The position numbers and the translations under genes were made by a program. The notes beneath the pieces were generated by a model. That model was not told the origin of the DNA. It saw only the letters and a program-made list of their open reading frames with translations, and ran no database searches. A stretch of 64,000 nt of DNA from Meghimatium bilineatum (Eukaryota; Mollusca; Gastropoda; Stylommatophora; Philomycidae), in the NCBI GenBank assembly GCA_034231615.1, contig CM067298.1:36710127-36774126 (forward strand), read 5' to 3'. Positions 11,461 to 26,499 of the stretch are shown here, in pieces (the stretch's first letter is position 1; each line of letters starts with the position of its first letter).

Positions 11461-12149
11461 GAATAGTTCTCAGTAGAAACTGGAATAACGTAGTTATGGT
11501 GTTATGTCACCAATGCTGTTCAACATCGCGCTTGACTGGGTAATGCGACAGTGCACAGGTCAAAAAGAAATATAAAACTCAGAATAAAATTATAGAACTC
11601 AGCATTGGTACAAAGATACTGTTCAATGCATTGTGTTATTTCGGTTTTAACATTGGGGTGTGAAAGCTGGAAATTAACTACATCTTTAGAAAACAAACTA
11701 AATAATTTCGAAAACAAATACTTAGGAAAATCACAAACTGTAAAGACTTTAAATAAAACAAGACACTAAGAGAAGAGACAAAACAAGAATACATCACAGA
11801 TGTTATCAGAAAAAGCCATTGGGTATACGTCGGTCACGCACTCAGAATTAATGAATACAGAATACCACGTAAAGTCTTTACATGATGACCGAATGGTAGA
11901 GAAAAAGGGGAAGACCAAAAACAACAATGAAAAGAATTATTGAATAAGAACTCACAACAGCTGGTATGAAAACAAACGATCAGGAACAACTGGCTGTTGA
12001 TTGACAAACTTGGAGAGCATATGAACGAATCATGAGGTGAGTACAATTCATGTAACTCCAGACATTAAAGAATGACCAAGTGGACACAGTCGATAGGTAT
12101 AATGATGTCCAATCAGCGAATATATTTTATAAAAGAAACTAAAAAGTAT

Positions 12150-15264
<3,115 letters not shown>

Positions 15265-15470
15265 TAATAAAGCAAACGGGTGATATGTGCTAAGTAGGAA
15301 AGGAAGCTAGTGATGTGCTAGATGTGGAAGGAAGCAGGTGATATGTGTTATATCAAGGGATACTGTAGATATGTTAGAAATGAATAAAACAGGTGGTATT
15401 TTCTAGATACAAGGTAAACAGGTGGTATATGTTAGATATGAAGGGAAACATGATATGTGTTATAACACGT
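15265..15470 (+). repeat. degenerate tandem repeat, GGTGATATGTGTTA units
   Basis: About five units of 30-40 bp built on AGGTGATATGTGTTAGATA and GGAAGGAAACA. Too diverged for exact unit boundaries. Confidence 0.6.
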
Positions 15471-15788
15471 TTAATTAGCTTCGTCCTCAAATACGTGTAA
15501 TTAACGGATTATCAGTGTAAACTATTAATGCCACTTCCTTCCATATAATGTTATATTTCATAAGACCAAATAAATATATATTTTACATTTGTGCACCATG
15601 TCCATTTTGTATAAACGAATGAACTCCTTTGATGTTTGCTACACACTAATTATTGTGTATCGAGAAAACGAAATTTTACCACTTCAGAGAGCACACTGAA
15701 TACGACTTCAACCATGACCGTGTTGAAGTCAGAAAGTAAACAAAACTTCATTCATTACTTTTTAGATTATTGTCGTGGGTTTCGTTGG

Positions 15789-15833
<45 letters not shown>
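15789..15833 (+). repeat. TA microsatellite
   Basis: About 21 TA units, 53 bases before the assembly gap. Confidence 0.95.
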
Positions 15834-15834
<1 letters not shown>

Positions 15835-15885
15835 TTGGAGTCACATGCAAAAAACAGTCTGGGCCGACAAATGAATTGTATGGAA

Positions 15886-15985
15886 NNNNNNNNNNNNNNN
15901 NNNNNNNNNNNNNNNNNNNNNNNNNNNNNNNNNNNNNNNNNNNNNNNNNNNNNNNNNNNNNNNNNNNNNNNNNNNNNNNNNNNNN
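15886..15985. other. assembly gap of 100 N
   Basis: Exactly 100 N, a usual placeholder for unknown gap size. True length is unknown. Confidence 0.99.
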
Positions 15986-16199
15986 AAGTAATGACTGCGA
16001 GGGAGAGGAGATGGCTACGCCCTCATTTGCAGAGCCTGTGAAATGTGAGATCGCTAACATCTCACACCCCTACGGCATTAATAAATGCTATGGGTTACTT
16101 TACTTTTTTACACTAAGCATGATAAATCGTGAGTGTGCTATTTTGTTATATCATTTATATTAAACATCGTTTATTGCGGAGCCACGTTTGCTTAAGTTT

Positions 16200-16390
16200 A
16201 CTAGTTTTCCTTGCTGTAGTATTAAGCCGTTTTCTCTGTGAAAACGAAGTCGTGAGTTCGATTCCGGCTTGTGACGTTTGATTACAATATTAATTCCGTT
16301 GGAGATCTCTTAAGAAAACCCATTGAAGCTAGAATTGTATGCTATCGGTGGTACACTAGGCAGGTGGCGTGCCGCTCGTTTATATAGATA
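16200..16390 (+). mobile_element. SINE-V copy, diverged
   Basis: Contains GAGTTCGATTCCGGC (B box) near 16255, GGAGATCTCTTAAG near 16301, TTGAAGCTAGAATTG and GGTGGCGTGCCGCTCG near 16365. Element order is as in the other two SINE-V copies. Confidence 0.65.
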
Positions 16391-17315
16391 TATACAATAT
16401 GGGTTGACACGATTGCAATGCGAACAATACTCTAGGTCTTGTGAAATCCTTTTCTATCTCAATTTCTATGAAGATAGTTTATCCACTGCCCACATACTTT
16501 GAACATTCTCTATATTGTTCTGTTTATCAGCCAAACGTATGTGATCTTCACATGTACAATACTTCCTTGTGTGTCTTCATAGAAGACGATTGTATTAATG
16601 CTTTTTTTTCACAAATGTCATGAAGGCACTTACATAATTTCCGACGATATTAAAAATGTACGAGACAAGCTAACTGATCACCAACACTACTGGTCTTGAC
16701 AAGTCATTATTCATAGTCATGGCCCACTCTCTGAATAGGATTTTAAGTCGAGATGTTTAATTATTCACTCTATGGCGCGTCTTTTGTGATACGATTATGT
16801 CCCTTAGGAGATTTTCACAAATTGTTTAATATTTTTGCCTATTCTAAACCCCCTCCCCCAGTGGACAAATGTCAAGAATTCAGCCCTCCCCCCCCCCGTA
16901 TTGATTATGAAGACAACACATTAAAGATACCCCCCCCCCCCATTAAAAACACAAGAAATAAGGGAAAATTACATTATTACGTTTCAGATTTGTATAACAC
17001 GGATAGCCTCTCATAAGACAGTTGGCCATGTCGCGTTTTGATTCCTTGCATTGTTCCTGACTGAGATATGATTTCTGCGTTGATAATTAAATGCCATTAT
17101 TCAATGTTCAAACAGGCACATGGCGATGTACATGTCTTCAGAGGTGGAAATCTGCTATACTATTTGAAAGTGGTTATATAATATCCGCCAATGTTCTTTA
17201 TAGAAAATACGACTCCCAACCAGAATTGAGAAAACTCTAGAAACTGATTTTTAGCAAGGCATAAAACAAAAAGAAAGAACAAAAGAAGCGTTTTTACCTT
17301 TGAGTTACACGACGA
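16391..17315. other. no gene; C-runs
   Basis: C-rich runs at about 16850-16895 and 16930-16942. GACAAATGTCAAGAATTCAG after the first run resembles GAATAAATGCCAAGAATCCAG at 25610, so a short unnamed repeat may be present. Confidence 0.4.
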
Positions 17316-17432
17316 AATCGACTGCTATGGGCCTACAAGAGGCATAACGGCGTCACAACGTAACTACAATCCCGACGGAAATGGCACGAGTATCAGTGCT
17401 GATTACTATGGAGCGAACGCAAAACAAAGAAA
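17316..17432 (+). mobile_element. retroposon-E, 3' end fragment
   Basis: GCCTACAAGAGGCATAACGG through GACGGAAATGGCACG and GGAGCGAACGCAAAACAAAG parallels the last 110 bases of the element at 3585-4810. The tail is A-rich (CAAAACAAAGAAAAC). Confidence 0.65.
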
Positions 17433-17734
17433 ACATTTTAGTTCAAGTCATGAGAGATTATAGGACAAATTCGTTATGTCAGTTGTGAGATCGTCCGGTT
17501 GTTCGCTCAGCTAAATCTTCTAACGATGTTTTTTTTCGAAATATAAGGAAACAGCTCTTCATGAAACATAATGTCAGAGAATGTTAGTCTTCATGTTTAA
17601 TAGTGAGGCAGTAACACAGGGGCACGAGAATTATACACAATCGCGTTTGGTGAATGTATTACTTCTGAGTTCTGTAGTTTGTGTCTTATATTTACAAGAC
17701 ATGACTGCGGTAGAGTTACTCTCTATTCATATAA

Positions 17735-17845
17735 AAAAACTGTATAGGAGCATTGAGGTGCTTTCAAATACAACATAATTTATCATGAAAACTGGACTTT
17801 CTCTGTAGACATGTTAAACAATAAACGAAAAGAAGAAGAGGTACT
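17735..17845 (+). mobile_element. LINE-A, 3' end fragment
   Basis: TATAGGAGCATTGAGGTGC through GACATGTTAAACAAT and an AAAAGAAGAAGAG tail parallels the last 110 bases of the LINE-A relic at 828-1378. It lies about 90 bases upstream of the larger copy, so two LINE-A insertions landed next to each other. Confidence 0.7.
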
Positions 17846-17933
17846 ACCTGAGGTGGATAGATTGACATGAAAAAAAATCTTAATATTTCATTCTTGCTGT
17901 AAATTATTTTAATCATCTTATTGTACTCATCTT

Positions 17934-20153
17934 GAGAGAAGCAATAATGATACCACTCCTCAAATCAGGAAAAGATGGCAACACAGTCTCCAACAACAGG
18001 AACATCAGCCTCGCAAGCTGTCTATGCAAAACAATGGAACGAGTATCAATCTTAGGATGCAGTGGTACCTTGAAAGTGAAAACCTTCTGGTATCACAGCA
18101 AGCAGGTTTCAGACAGTGCTACTCTACTGAAGATCAGGTAACCTACCTCTCCCAAGAGATTTAGGATGCCTTCCAAGATAAGAAACTGGTACTAGCAGTA
18201 TGGATAGACCTCAGAAAAGCATTTGATAAGGTCTGGAAAGAAGGGCTCCTAAAGAAATTGCGAAATTGCAGGGTTAGCTCAAGAATGTACAAATGGGTAA
18301 AAGCATACCTGCATAATAGAAGAGCCAGGGTACAATTAGATGGTCGCAAGAGCAAGAAAGTTATACTGCGTCATGGAGTCCCCCAGGGAGGAGTCCTGTC
18401 ACCCACACTTTTCTTGGTTTACATCAATGACCTAGTTGCTGAACTACCACATGGGATCAAAGTGGCAATGTATGCTGACGACCTGGTGATATGGTGCACG
18501 GAAGAACATGCGACAGTGGCCACTAAACAAATACAAAGAGCTATCGATGCCCTAACGTTATTGGCTAATAGATGGTGCGTTAGCATTAACACAGATAAGT
18601 GCAGCACTACACTTTTTACCTTCTCACCAAAACAAAAGCCGGTCATATCAAAATAGATGGAGAGCTCTTGAAAGAAGATAAACAACCCACATACCTCGGA
18701 GTTACTTTTGATGATAAACTGACATGGAAGCAGCACATAATCAAAGCAACAACAAAAGCCAGGAGGAAGTTAGCTATCCTGAGAAAACTAAGTGGAACCA
18801 CATAGGGAGCCAGTGGGAATATACTCAGTAAAGTTTACCAGCAAGGCATAAGACCACACCTGGAATATTGTTCAGCTGCGTGGTGTCCTGCATCAAACAC
18901 CACATTACAAGATCTAGATAAAGTGCAAAAACCAGGCACTCAGAATAAGGTTGGGAGCAATGAAATCAACACCCATAGCAGAGATGCAGAAAATGGGAAG
19001 AATGCAAACACTTGGCGAACGCAGAGACACAAAAGTACTAATTCAGGCAGAAAAGTTTCAGTGTATGCCAAGTCATCCAATGAAGGAAAGATTCCAAAAT
19101 CTAGCAATGGGACGATTGAAAAGAAGCAGCTTTATCCATCAAGCTAAAAGACTCCGCAGACAACTTACAGACCTACCTGAAGATGACAGCCCCTTAAGGC
19201 CTGTACCAGAACAAACCCCGTGGAGTAAAGACATGGAATGCCAATATACATTCAGACCCATGTGAAAGGAATACTAAGCGAGGACGAACAGAACAGTGTG
19301 CAGCGAAGGACAGTCACCCTCAGTTTCCTGGATGAGGAATATCCACAAGATATATGGGTCAGAGTATACACAGATGGGTCAGCACAGAATGCCGTGAGGA
19401 ATGGAGGTGCAGGTATATATATAGAATATCCACACACGCCTAGAGATACAATCAGAACACCGACAGGAAAATTCTGCAATAATTATGATGCAGAAATCCA
19501 GGCAATTAGTGTGGCAGCTAAAAAAATGCTGAACTCCAACTCTGACCTACAGCCTGTGGTATTCCTTACATATGCAAGGTCAGTGCTTCAAGCTCTCCAG
19601 TCTGAAAAACTAACAGACTTGAAAAAACTACTTAGCGAATTGTTTTACCAGTATAGGGTAACCATGCAGTGGATACCCTCTCACTGTGGAATACCAGGAA
19701 ATGAAAAAGCAGACCAACTGGCTAAGGAAGGTGCTGCCGAAGACCAACCAGATATACCAATCACCTACCATCAGAAAAAACAGATGATCAAGTCAATAAG
19801 AAAGCCACAAACACCAACACAAGATGACTATCATATTATGAACAGACCAGAACAAGTTATAATTCTACGTCTCAGAACAGGACACAACCGACTCCGCAGT
19901 CACATGTATACAAAGTTCAAGATTGGCAACACAGCCATGTGTACATGTGGACAGGCAGCACAGAGTGCCTAACATATACTTCAAGAGTGTTCTGAGCATG
20001 AAACGCTTAGGCAGACATATTGGCCAGAGGAAACAACACTGGAATCAAAACTCTATGGGACACTGTATGAACTACAAAAGACAGTGAGTTTTATTAAGGA
20101 GACAGAATTACATATATAGACATGTTTCAAGTGAACGAAAGAAGAAGAAGAAG
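17934..20153 (+). mobile_element. LINE-A: I/jockey-group LINE with RNase H, 5'-truncated, AAG tail
   Basis: Coding remnants in several frames. Reverse transcriptase: AVWIDLRKAFDKVWKEG near 18195-18245, HGVPQGGVLSPTLFLVY near 18373, MYADDLVIW near 18470. RNase H: VYTDGSAQNAV near 19363, YDAEIQAI near 19485, WIPSHCGIPGNEKADQLA near 19670-19730. A C-terminal cysteine cluster (MCTCGQAA) follows near 19940. The end is GTGAACGAAAGAAGAAG. Nearly matching TACTCATCTT (17924-17933) and TACTTATCTT (20154-20163) are the target duplication. At least three frameshifts or stops, for example after LSQEI near 18163 and near 18650, disable it. RNase H after the RT places it with I-like or related LINEs. Confidence 0.85.
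19238..19972 (+). pseudogene. LINE-A RNase H domain and C-terminus (244-codon open piece)
   Basis: The longest open piece of LINE-A. D of YTDGS, E of DAEIQAI and D of NEKADQLA are RNase H catalytic residues; the expected central aspartate of the ..TDARS segment is changed to TYARS here but is intact (TDARS) in the copy at 38115. It ends at a stop just after the CTCGQAAQSA segment, where the 39022 copy reads on as KHILQECSEHETL. Not a host gene: it sits inside the LINE. Confidence 0.8.
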
Positions 20154-20163
20154 TACTTATCTT

Positions 20164-20838
20164 TTTTTTAACTCATCATATTTTACTCAACTTATTTTAA
20201 TCATCTTATTTTACTGATATTATTTTACTCGTCGTATTGTCTCGTAGAAGTTGTGTATGACATATTGTATATCGGAAGTGTTGTCCCCTACCCCTCACTC
20301 CTCCTTTACAGATCTCGACTTAAACTTCCAGTCTCATCTGGACAATCATGTTGAGCTAATAACTATGGATTACCCAAAACGTTTTTCCAGCTGCCTCATC
20401 AGAAGAAAGTCGCAAGCCAGAATTATCTGATCAGGAAATGTAGATGTCTTTATAGTTAACTATGGAATAATTAATTTTGTTGTTTTTCCTGTGGAGACCT
20501 TGGAATCTGACACGGTGAAGCTGCCTCTTTCATATGTTTCAATTGAATGTATCTCTAATCTTTGTGTACACCTACACACTCGTGTGAATACAAAGGAATG
20601 TATTGAACAATATTAATTAATATTAACGGATGGAGCCCATTTCGTTATCCCAGTGTGATGTCCAGTACTGGTTACCTGATTGCTGCACTACAAATGGTAA
20701 TGTAATTGTACATATGAAATGATGTGGGTATTCACAAAAGAAAATGTGTATATGTATGCATGTCATCTACTGAGAGATTACTATACCTACATGTCATCTA
20801 CTGAGAGATAACTGTTGCAAACTAGTATGTCTAACAGG
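20164..20838. other. no gene recognised
   Basis: Contains a small direct repeat, CATGTCATCTACTGAGAGAT, at about 20759 and 20790. Confidence 0.5.
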
Positions 20839-20839
20839 T

Positions 20840-21185
20840 CAATAGTGAGACTCTTCACATGTGTGTGTCATGTGACGTTTTCTTTCCTGGAGATATGTCT
20901 TCCTTATGAAACTCTGGAAATTCCCGCGGTTTCTATCAAGAACTCCCGTCTCCTCTAGCAGTATGTGCATGCATTCCCTAATATCTCTTGTCGAGTGACG
21001 TCGTGGTCGACATTTGCCTCTACTCCATTCTATCGCTCCTTCCAACAACACCCTTCCCATGGCATCGTGTCTAATCATATGGCCGAATAATCTCGACTTC
21101 TTTCTTAATATCGTGTTTAATAGTCAGCATTCTTGGACTTTGAATTTGCTTAGTATGTCTTGGTTGGTCTTTCTAAAATAGAGCA
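20840..21185 (-). mobile_element. LINE 3' coding fragment
   Basis: Minus strand: TNQDILSKFKVQE, RKKSRLFGHMIRHDAMGRVL near 21090-21040, EGAIEWSRGKCRPRRHSTRD near 21030, and a C-terminus ending RKTYLQERKRHMTHTCEESHY (in part). The LFGHMIRHD / RGKCRPRR pattern is the C-terminal zone of RTE- or jockey-like LINEs. An open piece of 79 codons remains. Confidence 0.6.
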
Positions 21186-21189
21186 AAGA

Positions 21190-22832
21190 ATACTAACACA
21201 ACTTTCTTACTATTTATGCCATAGAAGACTATTAAGAAGGTGGGAGTAGGGTTATCTAGCCTACTCTAGATCTCCGCTGTGATGAAACTTTCTGAAATAT
21301 CATGATTGAAATTGTGGGAGAGAAGCAATATATGTATCTTTAAACACGTTATACCAAAGTCCAATCATAAGTAGAGAACATTCCGGTTGGTGTTCTTGGC
21401 ACTGCAAATTGAGCGAAACCGTTATCTGATACTAAATAAATGAGAGACAAAAAAACTCGTCATTAAACATAACGAACGAGAAACACTAATGTGGAGCCAC
21501 AAGTACAACTCCAGATTCTGGCATAGGAAACAATAGTGAAATGGTCGTACTCATTCAAAGGTTCTAATACCATCACGATATGAGTAGATACATCAGAATG
21601 CGTTTCTTACCGTGTTGCAGATAATGAGAATACCTGTATCTTACCTTGCTTACAATAGACACAATGAGAGGAATTAAATGCAATCTTCGAAATCACACAA
21701 TTAAGGTGCACATATAATAATGAATAATCAATGTTCTGTCACATATCCTTCGGTACTTAACAAATAATCGCATATATGCAGACGTTTAGAGTAGTGGACG
21801 CTGTACATACCCACTTTTCAACTATATCCACTCCAAGAAACACTTGCTACAGTTGAGAGGTTCCAATAAACAAGATATGATAGTCTAAATTGGAGGAAGG
21901 TTTGGAATACGAAAAAAATGACTCATTAGCCAAAAGTAACGTTGAGAATCACGCTTATGAATGAAAATAAACTGATAAATTAGTTGTAAACATCTGAGCA
22001 ATTTCTTATCTAGCCGAGATAACTTAGTTTATTATGGGAAGTGTTGTTCTCTCCCATGAGCTAGGAATATCTTCACAGCGATTCAGTTGTCAACGGTTAC
22101 ATGATGCGATTATCAAGTAGTCTTATCAATGGTCGTATGTCACGTGAGAAGGATAGAGATACGATAACGTTTTTCTAGCTCGGAGCCTTTATGTGATACA
22201 TGTCACAGCATGATATTATTATTCTTCTTTACAGTTTTGTGAATGGGAAACTATGAAAGCAGAAAAAGGAATGAGTAATACGGAATACTATAATTTTGTA
22301 ACAAGAGGATTGGGAAACTCATTAATATGGCACTAGTCAATGTGAAAGTTAATTGTCAACTTATCATTTGTTAATATTTCAGCATACAACCATCATACAT
22401 GTAATGGGATGTCAATAAGTTAAGTCGACAATCTGTTGCCACTTGTGATCTCCACTCTTCCATGTCAGTAACTTTAACTAATTCAAGACACATTCCAGTG
22501 TGATTACGTCAATAATTCTTCCCCTCACACAACTTTCAAATTAAAATAATTGAGTAGAAATATTATAAAAAATAATTGCATTACTTATATGTAATTTGAA
22601 CATAATCTAATGGATGACTTCGTATCCCCTCCTAGTAGACGGATCCTTTAACAGGTATTGCATCAAGCCGAACGAAAGCTGAAGCCTCCTGGATATGAAA
22701 GAAAACTCGGAGAATCCTCCCTACTGCACATAAGAAGAAAGAGCTAATCACTCGCAGTTCCTGTGGTTCACAAAGAAGAAGGAGAATTCGATGATTTATT
22801 CCTCAAATTATCACCTTTCAACTGCACACATC
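21190..22832. other. no gene recognised
   Basis: 1.6 kb of AT-rich sequence with no open frame above 60 codons and no repeat signature seen. Confidence 0.5.
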
Positions 22833-22844
22833 TATAGATTATCT

Positions 22845-23122
22845 TCTTCTTCTTCTGCGTACGTTCTCAAACTCCTGCAGATTAACAGGATGTAGTCCGG
22901 AGAACAGAAAGCGCTGTGTCATGGTTTACAGCATTGCTGCAATATCTGCGCATTTCGGCCTGACACATCCGACTTCAACATGGCTTTGGGTCACTGACTC
23001 TATATGGGATGGGGCAGCCAAATCCATCACATAACCTCCTTAGTCGCCTTTTACGACATGCATGGAAGGTAAACATTGTTGCTATTCTTTGCTCCCCTTT
23101 CGGGCCCCGGCAACTAGGGGCG
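22845..23122 (-). mobile_element. SINE-T, full copy with 12-bp target duplication and AAG tail
   Basis: TATAGATTATCT is repeated exactly at 22833-22844 and 23123-23134. Minus strand: CCGGGGCCCGAAAGGGGAGC head, GTCGTAAAAGGCGACTAAGG (a short hairpin, GTCG/CGAC), GGGTCAGTGA-like block, GACACAGCGC, GTTTGAGAACGTACGCAGAA, then AAG repeats. No B box is clear, so the head is not plainly tRNA. Closest relative: 63640-63889. Confidence 0.85.
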
Positions 23123-23419
23123 TATAGATTATCTGATTTCCATTTGAGTGTATCCGCCTTTGCTATTCGTCCGTCGATGTCGACCATTAAGCTCAAATAG
23201 AATGAGGATGATTATGAAGATAATGATATCTTTGGTGTGTCCCACTGTGACTAATGAGTCGTATGTATGCTTGAAATTGTCTACCACAATATGAATATGG
23301 GCATTGTGGGAGGAGCTACAATTGTAATCTGCGCACTGCCTTCAGGCAAAAAATCATCTGTGAGTGTCGTTTAGTCGGTTCAGCATTACACTAGCTTACA
23401 TTTTACCAGCGCTGGATAT

Positions 23420-24020
23420 CCCTCGGATATACAAGTTAAACATTTGTGTTACCTAGGATCCACATTTACATCAACCATTTCTCTAGATAATAAAATAAAC
23501 GCATGCATAGGGAAAGTGGTTACCATCTTTTTACGTACTGTCATAACGCGCTTGGGAAAAACGATAGATAAAATTTGAAAACCAAGCTACGGATTTATAA
23601 AACATGCATGCTCAGACCACCATACTATAGATTAAAAACGAGGACTACCTATACAAAACACGAGAGCAGACTAAACATATTTCATGTAAGATGTATTCGT
23701 ATAATCATATTAATTAAATGTCACGATTAGAAAATCAATATAAAGCGTTACGCCGCACTCATCGTCCATTGAAACCCTTAGTAGAAATAGATTGATATGA
23801 TTGGGATACATCACAGAATTTCAAACTGCCACATTCCACTAACAAGTACTATTCGGAGAACTGTATGAACGTCAGCGGAGAAGGGGGGGGGTGGCTGGTT
23901 GATCAATGCTGAGTTACAAGGACATATGTAAATCTTTAATGAAAGGATTCTCCATATGCGCCAAAGACTGAGAATACGCGGCCGAGACTCGGTCTGTTTG
24001 AAGTGCAATCTACGTGCTTG
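23420..24020 (+). mobile_element. LINE-F-like 3' coding fragment
   Basis: VKHLCYLGSTFTSTISLDNK then INACIGKV near 23440-23515, VITRLGKTIDKI near 23540, FGEL near 23850, LSYKDICKSLMKGFSICAKD near 23910-23970. This is the usual LGSTL..S..LD.EI..RIGKA to YKDVCK..MK order of such LINE C-termini. Many stops. Confidence 0.6.
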
Positions 24021-24299
24021 GAGGATGTTGTTTAAGAACAATGTGATACACAATATGGAATATAAAAGAGGAAGATGAAAATACACATCTACTGCTGCTA
24101 TGACATGATGGCTTAGAAAATCTTTTATTCCTGAGATTTAAAAACAACCACTTTGCATGTTTTTTCCCATTTTTGGTTTTTGATCTTCTGCAAGAGGCAA
24201 ACGGCCTTCAGAAACCTATTGTAATAGGATAAATTCGCCATTTTCCTCTATATTTGTATTTCCTACACACTGGCATGTGAGGACTTAATCAATATGGAC

Positions 24300-24580
24300 A
24301 TGTTTAACCACGGAAACATCTCAAGTTCCTTCACTTCCTCAAATGTATACACATTCATCATGATGTTGGTATGTGTCACTGCTATTAACAAAGATCTTGC
24401 TTTTCTCAGTGTTGATTTTCATTCCGCTATTGCTGGTTACTTGTTTCCAATTTTGAAATTGACACGTGTAGTTCTTGTTCTGATACAACAATAATGTAAA
24501 TATCATCACTCAAGCGCCAATTGCAGATATGGTGACCTCCCATCGTTATAGCCGTGCTGTGTTAGTCGTGCTGACAATCA
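24300..24580 (-). mobile_element. diverged RTE-1-like LINE fragment (RT region)
   Basis: Parallels the part of RTE-1 around the FADD box and the following coding region (41700-41930), including the stretch meaning NGH..EV and the CNLRFADD region, but with many substitutions and several gaps. No open frame remains. It is clearly older than the other RTE-1 copies. Confidence 0.6.
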
Positions 24581-24689
24581 AATAAACCGACTATCAAACA
24601 CACCATATATCAAAGACACCGACTATCAAACACACCAACTATCAAAAATACCTACTAGTTATCAAACGGGTTTTTTATTTTACTCTTGC

Positions 24690-25150
24690 GTATGTTAATA
24701 CATCACCGAACTCTCTATGTGACAAGTTCTGTGCATAACTTTGTCCTCACTGTTATTCTGTAAACCTCGAGGTTCTTTGCGAGCTGCCCAGTTTCTTCCA
24801 GTGTCATGTATTCAGAAGGTCTTCGAAGTGCTGTGTCCACCGTAATCTTGGTCTGTCTAATGGTATCTTACCTGTAACTCTTCCCTCCGTGATTAATCTT
24901 TCCGAATAATTGTGTCATTTCATATGTCCCAAATATGTAAGTTTTCATTTTTTGATAGTGTTTAGGAGCTATTCTTCTTCTATGTTCAGATCTTTGCGAG
25001 CATGTGCGTCATTTAATTTTTCTGTCCGTGATATTCTTAGGATCTTTCCATAGCATTTCATTTCCAATGCAGATAATTTCATTTTCGATGTCATTGCCCA
25101 CGTCACACAACCGTATCTTGTCACTGGATAGATGTAGCTTCTGAGTAGTT
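24690..25150 (-). mobile_element. LINE 3' coding fragment
   Basis: Minus strand: YIYPVTRYGCVTWAMTSKMK near 25130-25070, LSALEMKCYGKILRISRTEK near 25065, LTYLGHMK near 24930, and PRLRWTQHFEDLL near 24850. Order and motifs (YGC..W, RKILRI, LGH) are those of an RTE-like C-terminus. Not contiguous with the RT fragment at 24300, which would lie on the wrong side. Confidence 0.6.
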
Positions 25151-26499
25151 GTTACTTTGTTTGTCTGTTTTCTCCTTGCCATAGATTATGGCAAGGACCA
25201 TGACCGGCCAAAAATGCGAAAATTAATGGACATTCTTATAGTATTTATATATAGTGTCAAAAATGTATATGCCATATTCTGGTCAAGTGCTTTAAAACTG
25301 TGCACTATAATTTTTTTTACTTGTAGGCAATCCTGTACTTCCAAATAAAGTGCTCTTCTGTTGCGTTTTTTTCCTGTGAGCCATTACCTTCATAACGCCC
25401 TTTAAGAAGCATTTCGTAATCTCTACATGTTTGTGGAACCACTTCTATCTTGTGGCATATTCATCTTCTATTCCCCAAATCGTAAGCATCAGAATTATAT
25501 GCGCATGCGTTCATGTAACTTATTGTAACAAAGCCATAACAGTCGCTGACTATAAATGACGTGAACCATATTTTGAAAATGTTAGATCCTATACACCTCC
25601 CTCCCCCCTGTGAATAAATGCCAAGAATCCAGAATTAAATTATATGTCTAACAAAAACAGCAAACAGAACACGAAGATATTATGTGAGGAATTAAGAGAT
25701 TGTAAGAACTTATGGAACACCATATGTTGTCAAATATATTAAAAAACAGAGACGAGACAGAAATAGTTCGGCCACTTAATGAGAGCGAACCCTTATTGGC
25801 CAGAAGAAAGAGCATGTAATATGAACAAGGAAATAGCAAGATACAGAGGAAGAATAAGAAGAAGTGAAGGAGTTACAAACATTCTAAGACGTCACAATCG
25901 TTCTGCATGTCAAGAAACCGAACGTAACATAGACCGAAAACCGTTATTTAATCCTGCGACGCCTTACAGCAAAATTAGAGAAAATACAATATATAGAAAG
26001 GACAATACATTGTCATTGTCAAATGAGTGCCACTTTGGAAACAACCGGAATCAACGGTCCATATCATGTCAATACTCCTGGGGTATCATCTCAGTGGACA
26101 GAATTTTACTCGATGACTCATTCAACTTCTCTTGGACAATTCTTTTATCAGCAATGATTTTCATATCAATAATTAATTATTCATAACGCATCCCCCTAGA
26201 CTCCTCCAAAGTACCTACCAGAGAACATGATATCATAGATCACACTAGATAATGCTTATTTATATTCACATTATTCCAGGATGACAGAGCCTGCAGGACA
26301 GATAGTACGCTTGTAAAAATTAACACTCGTTGACAGTCATGGCGTCATGGATTATCACTTGTGTCTCAATAAAGATGATATATAACGATGCTCTTTGTTT
26401 AGTGGTGGTGATTAGAATAAGTGATAATGGTTCCATCACTACATTTTCTTATCTGCATCAGTTCAAATTATAAATAAATGTAAAATAAATAAATGCATA
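25151..26499. other. no gene recognised
   Basis: One 135-codon frame (25779-26186, +) starts MRANPYWPEERACNMNKEI. It is basic and Asn/Arg-rich, with a hydrophobic end (ILLSAMIFISIINYS). No family recognised and no splice or promoter support, so it is not called as a gene. Confidence 0.4.

Larger units (their letters stand above)
8460..12050 (+). mobile_element. LINE-C: RTE-like LINE, decayed, with two nested insertions
   Basis: Endonuclease: IVIVMGDMNSNVSDN near 8615, IDHFCIT near 8835, GADSNSDHNL near 8900. RT entry: EVKIAIKKIKSGKATGDYD near 9630; then, after an insertion at 9800-10893, LPKKKNLTDYDKWRGITLLS near 10910, EEQSCFRPNRSTIDQIF near 11035, and NILKAFDSLHRLSLW near 11155. The C-terminus GCESWKLTTSLENKLNNFENKY lies near 11650. 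The RT catalytic FADD box is not recognisable because a SINE lies near it and the region is rearranged. Many stops and shifts. Confidence 0.75.

Noticed and set aside
15636-16163. 175-codon open frame
   Set aside because: It runs through a TA array and 100 N; the apparent continuity is an artefact of the gap.
16753-17016. Proline-rich open frame
   Set aside because: Created by C-runs; no homology or splice support.
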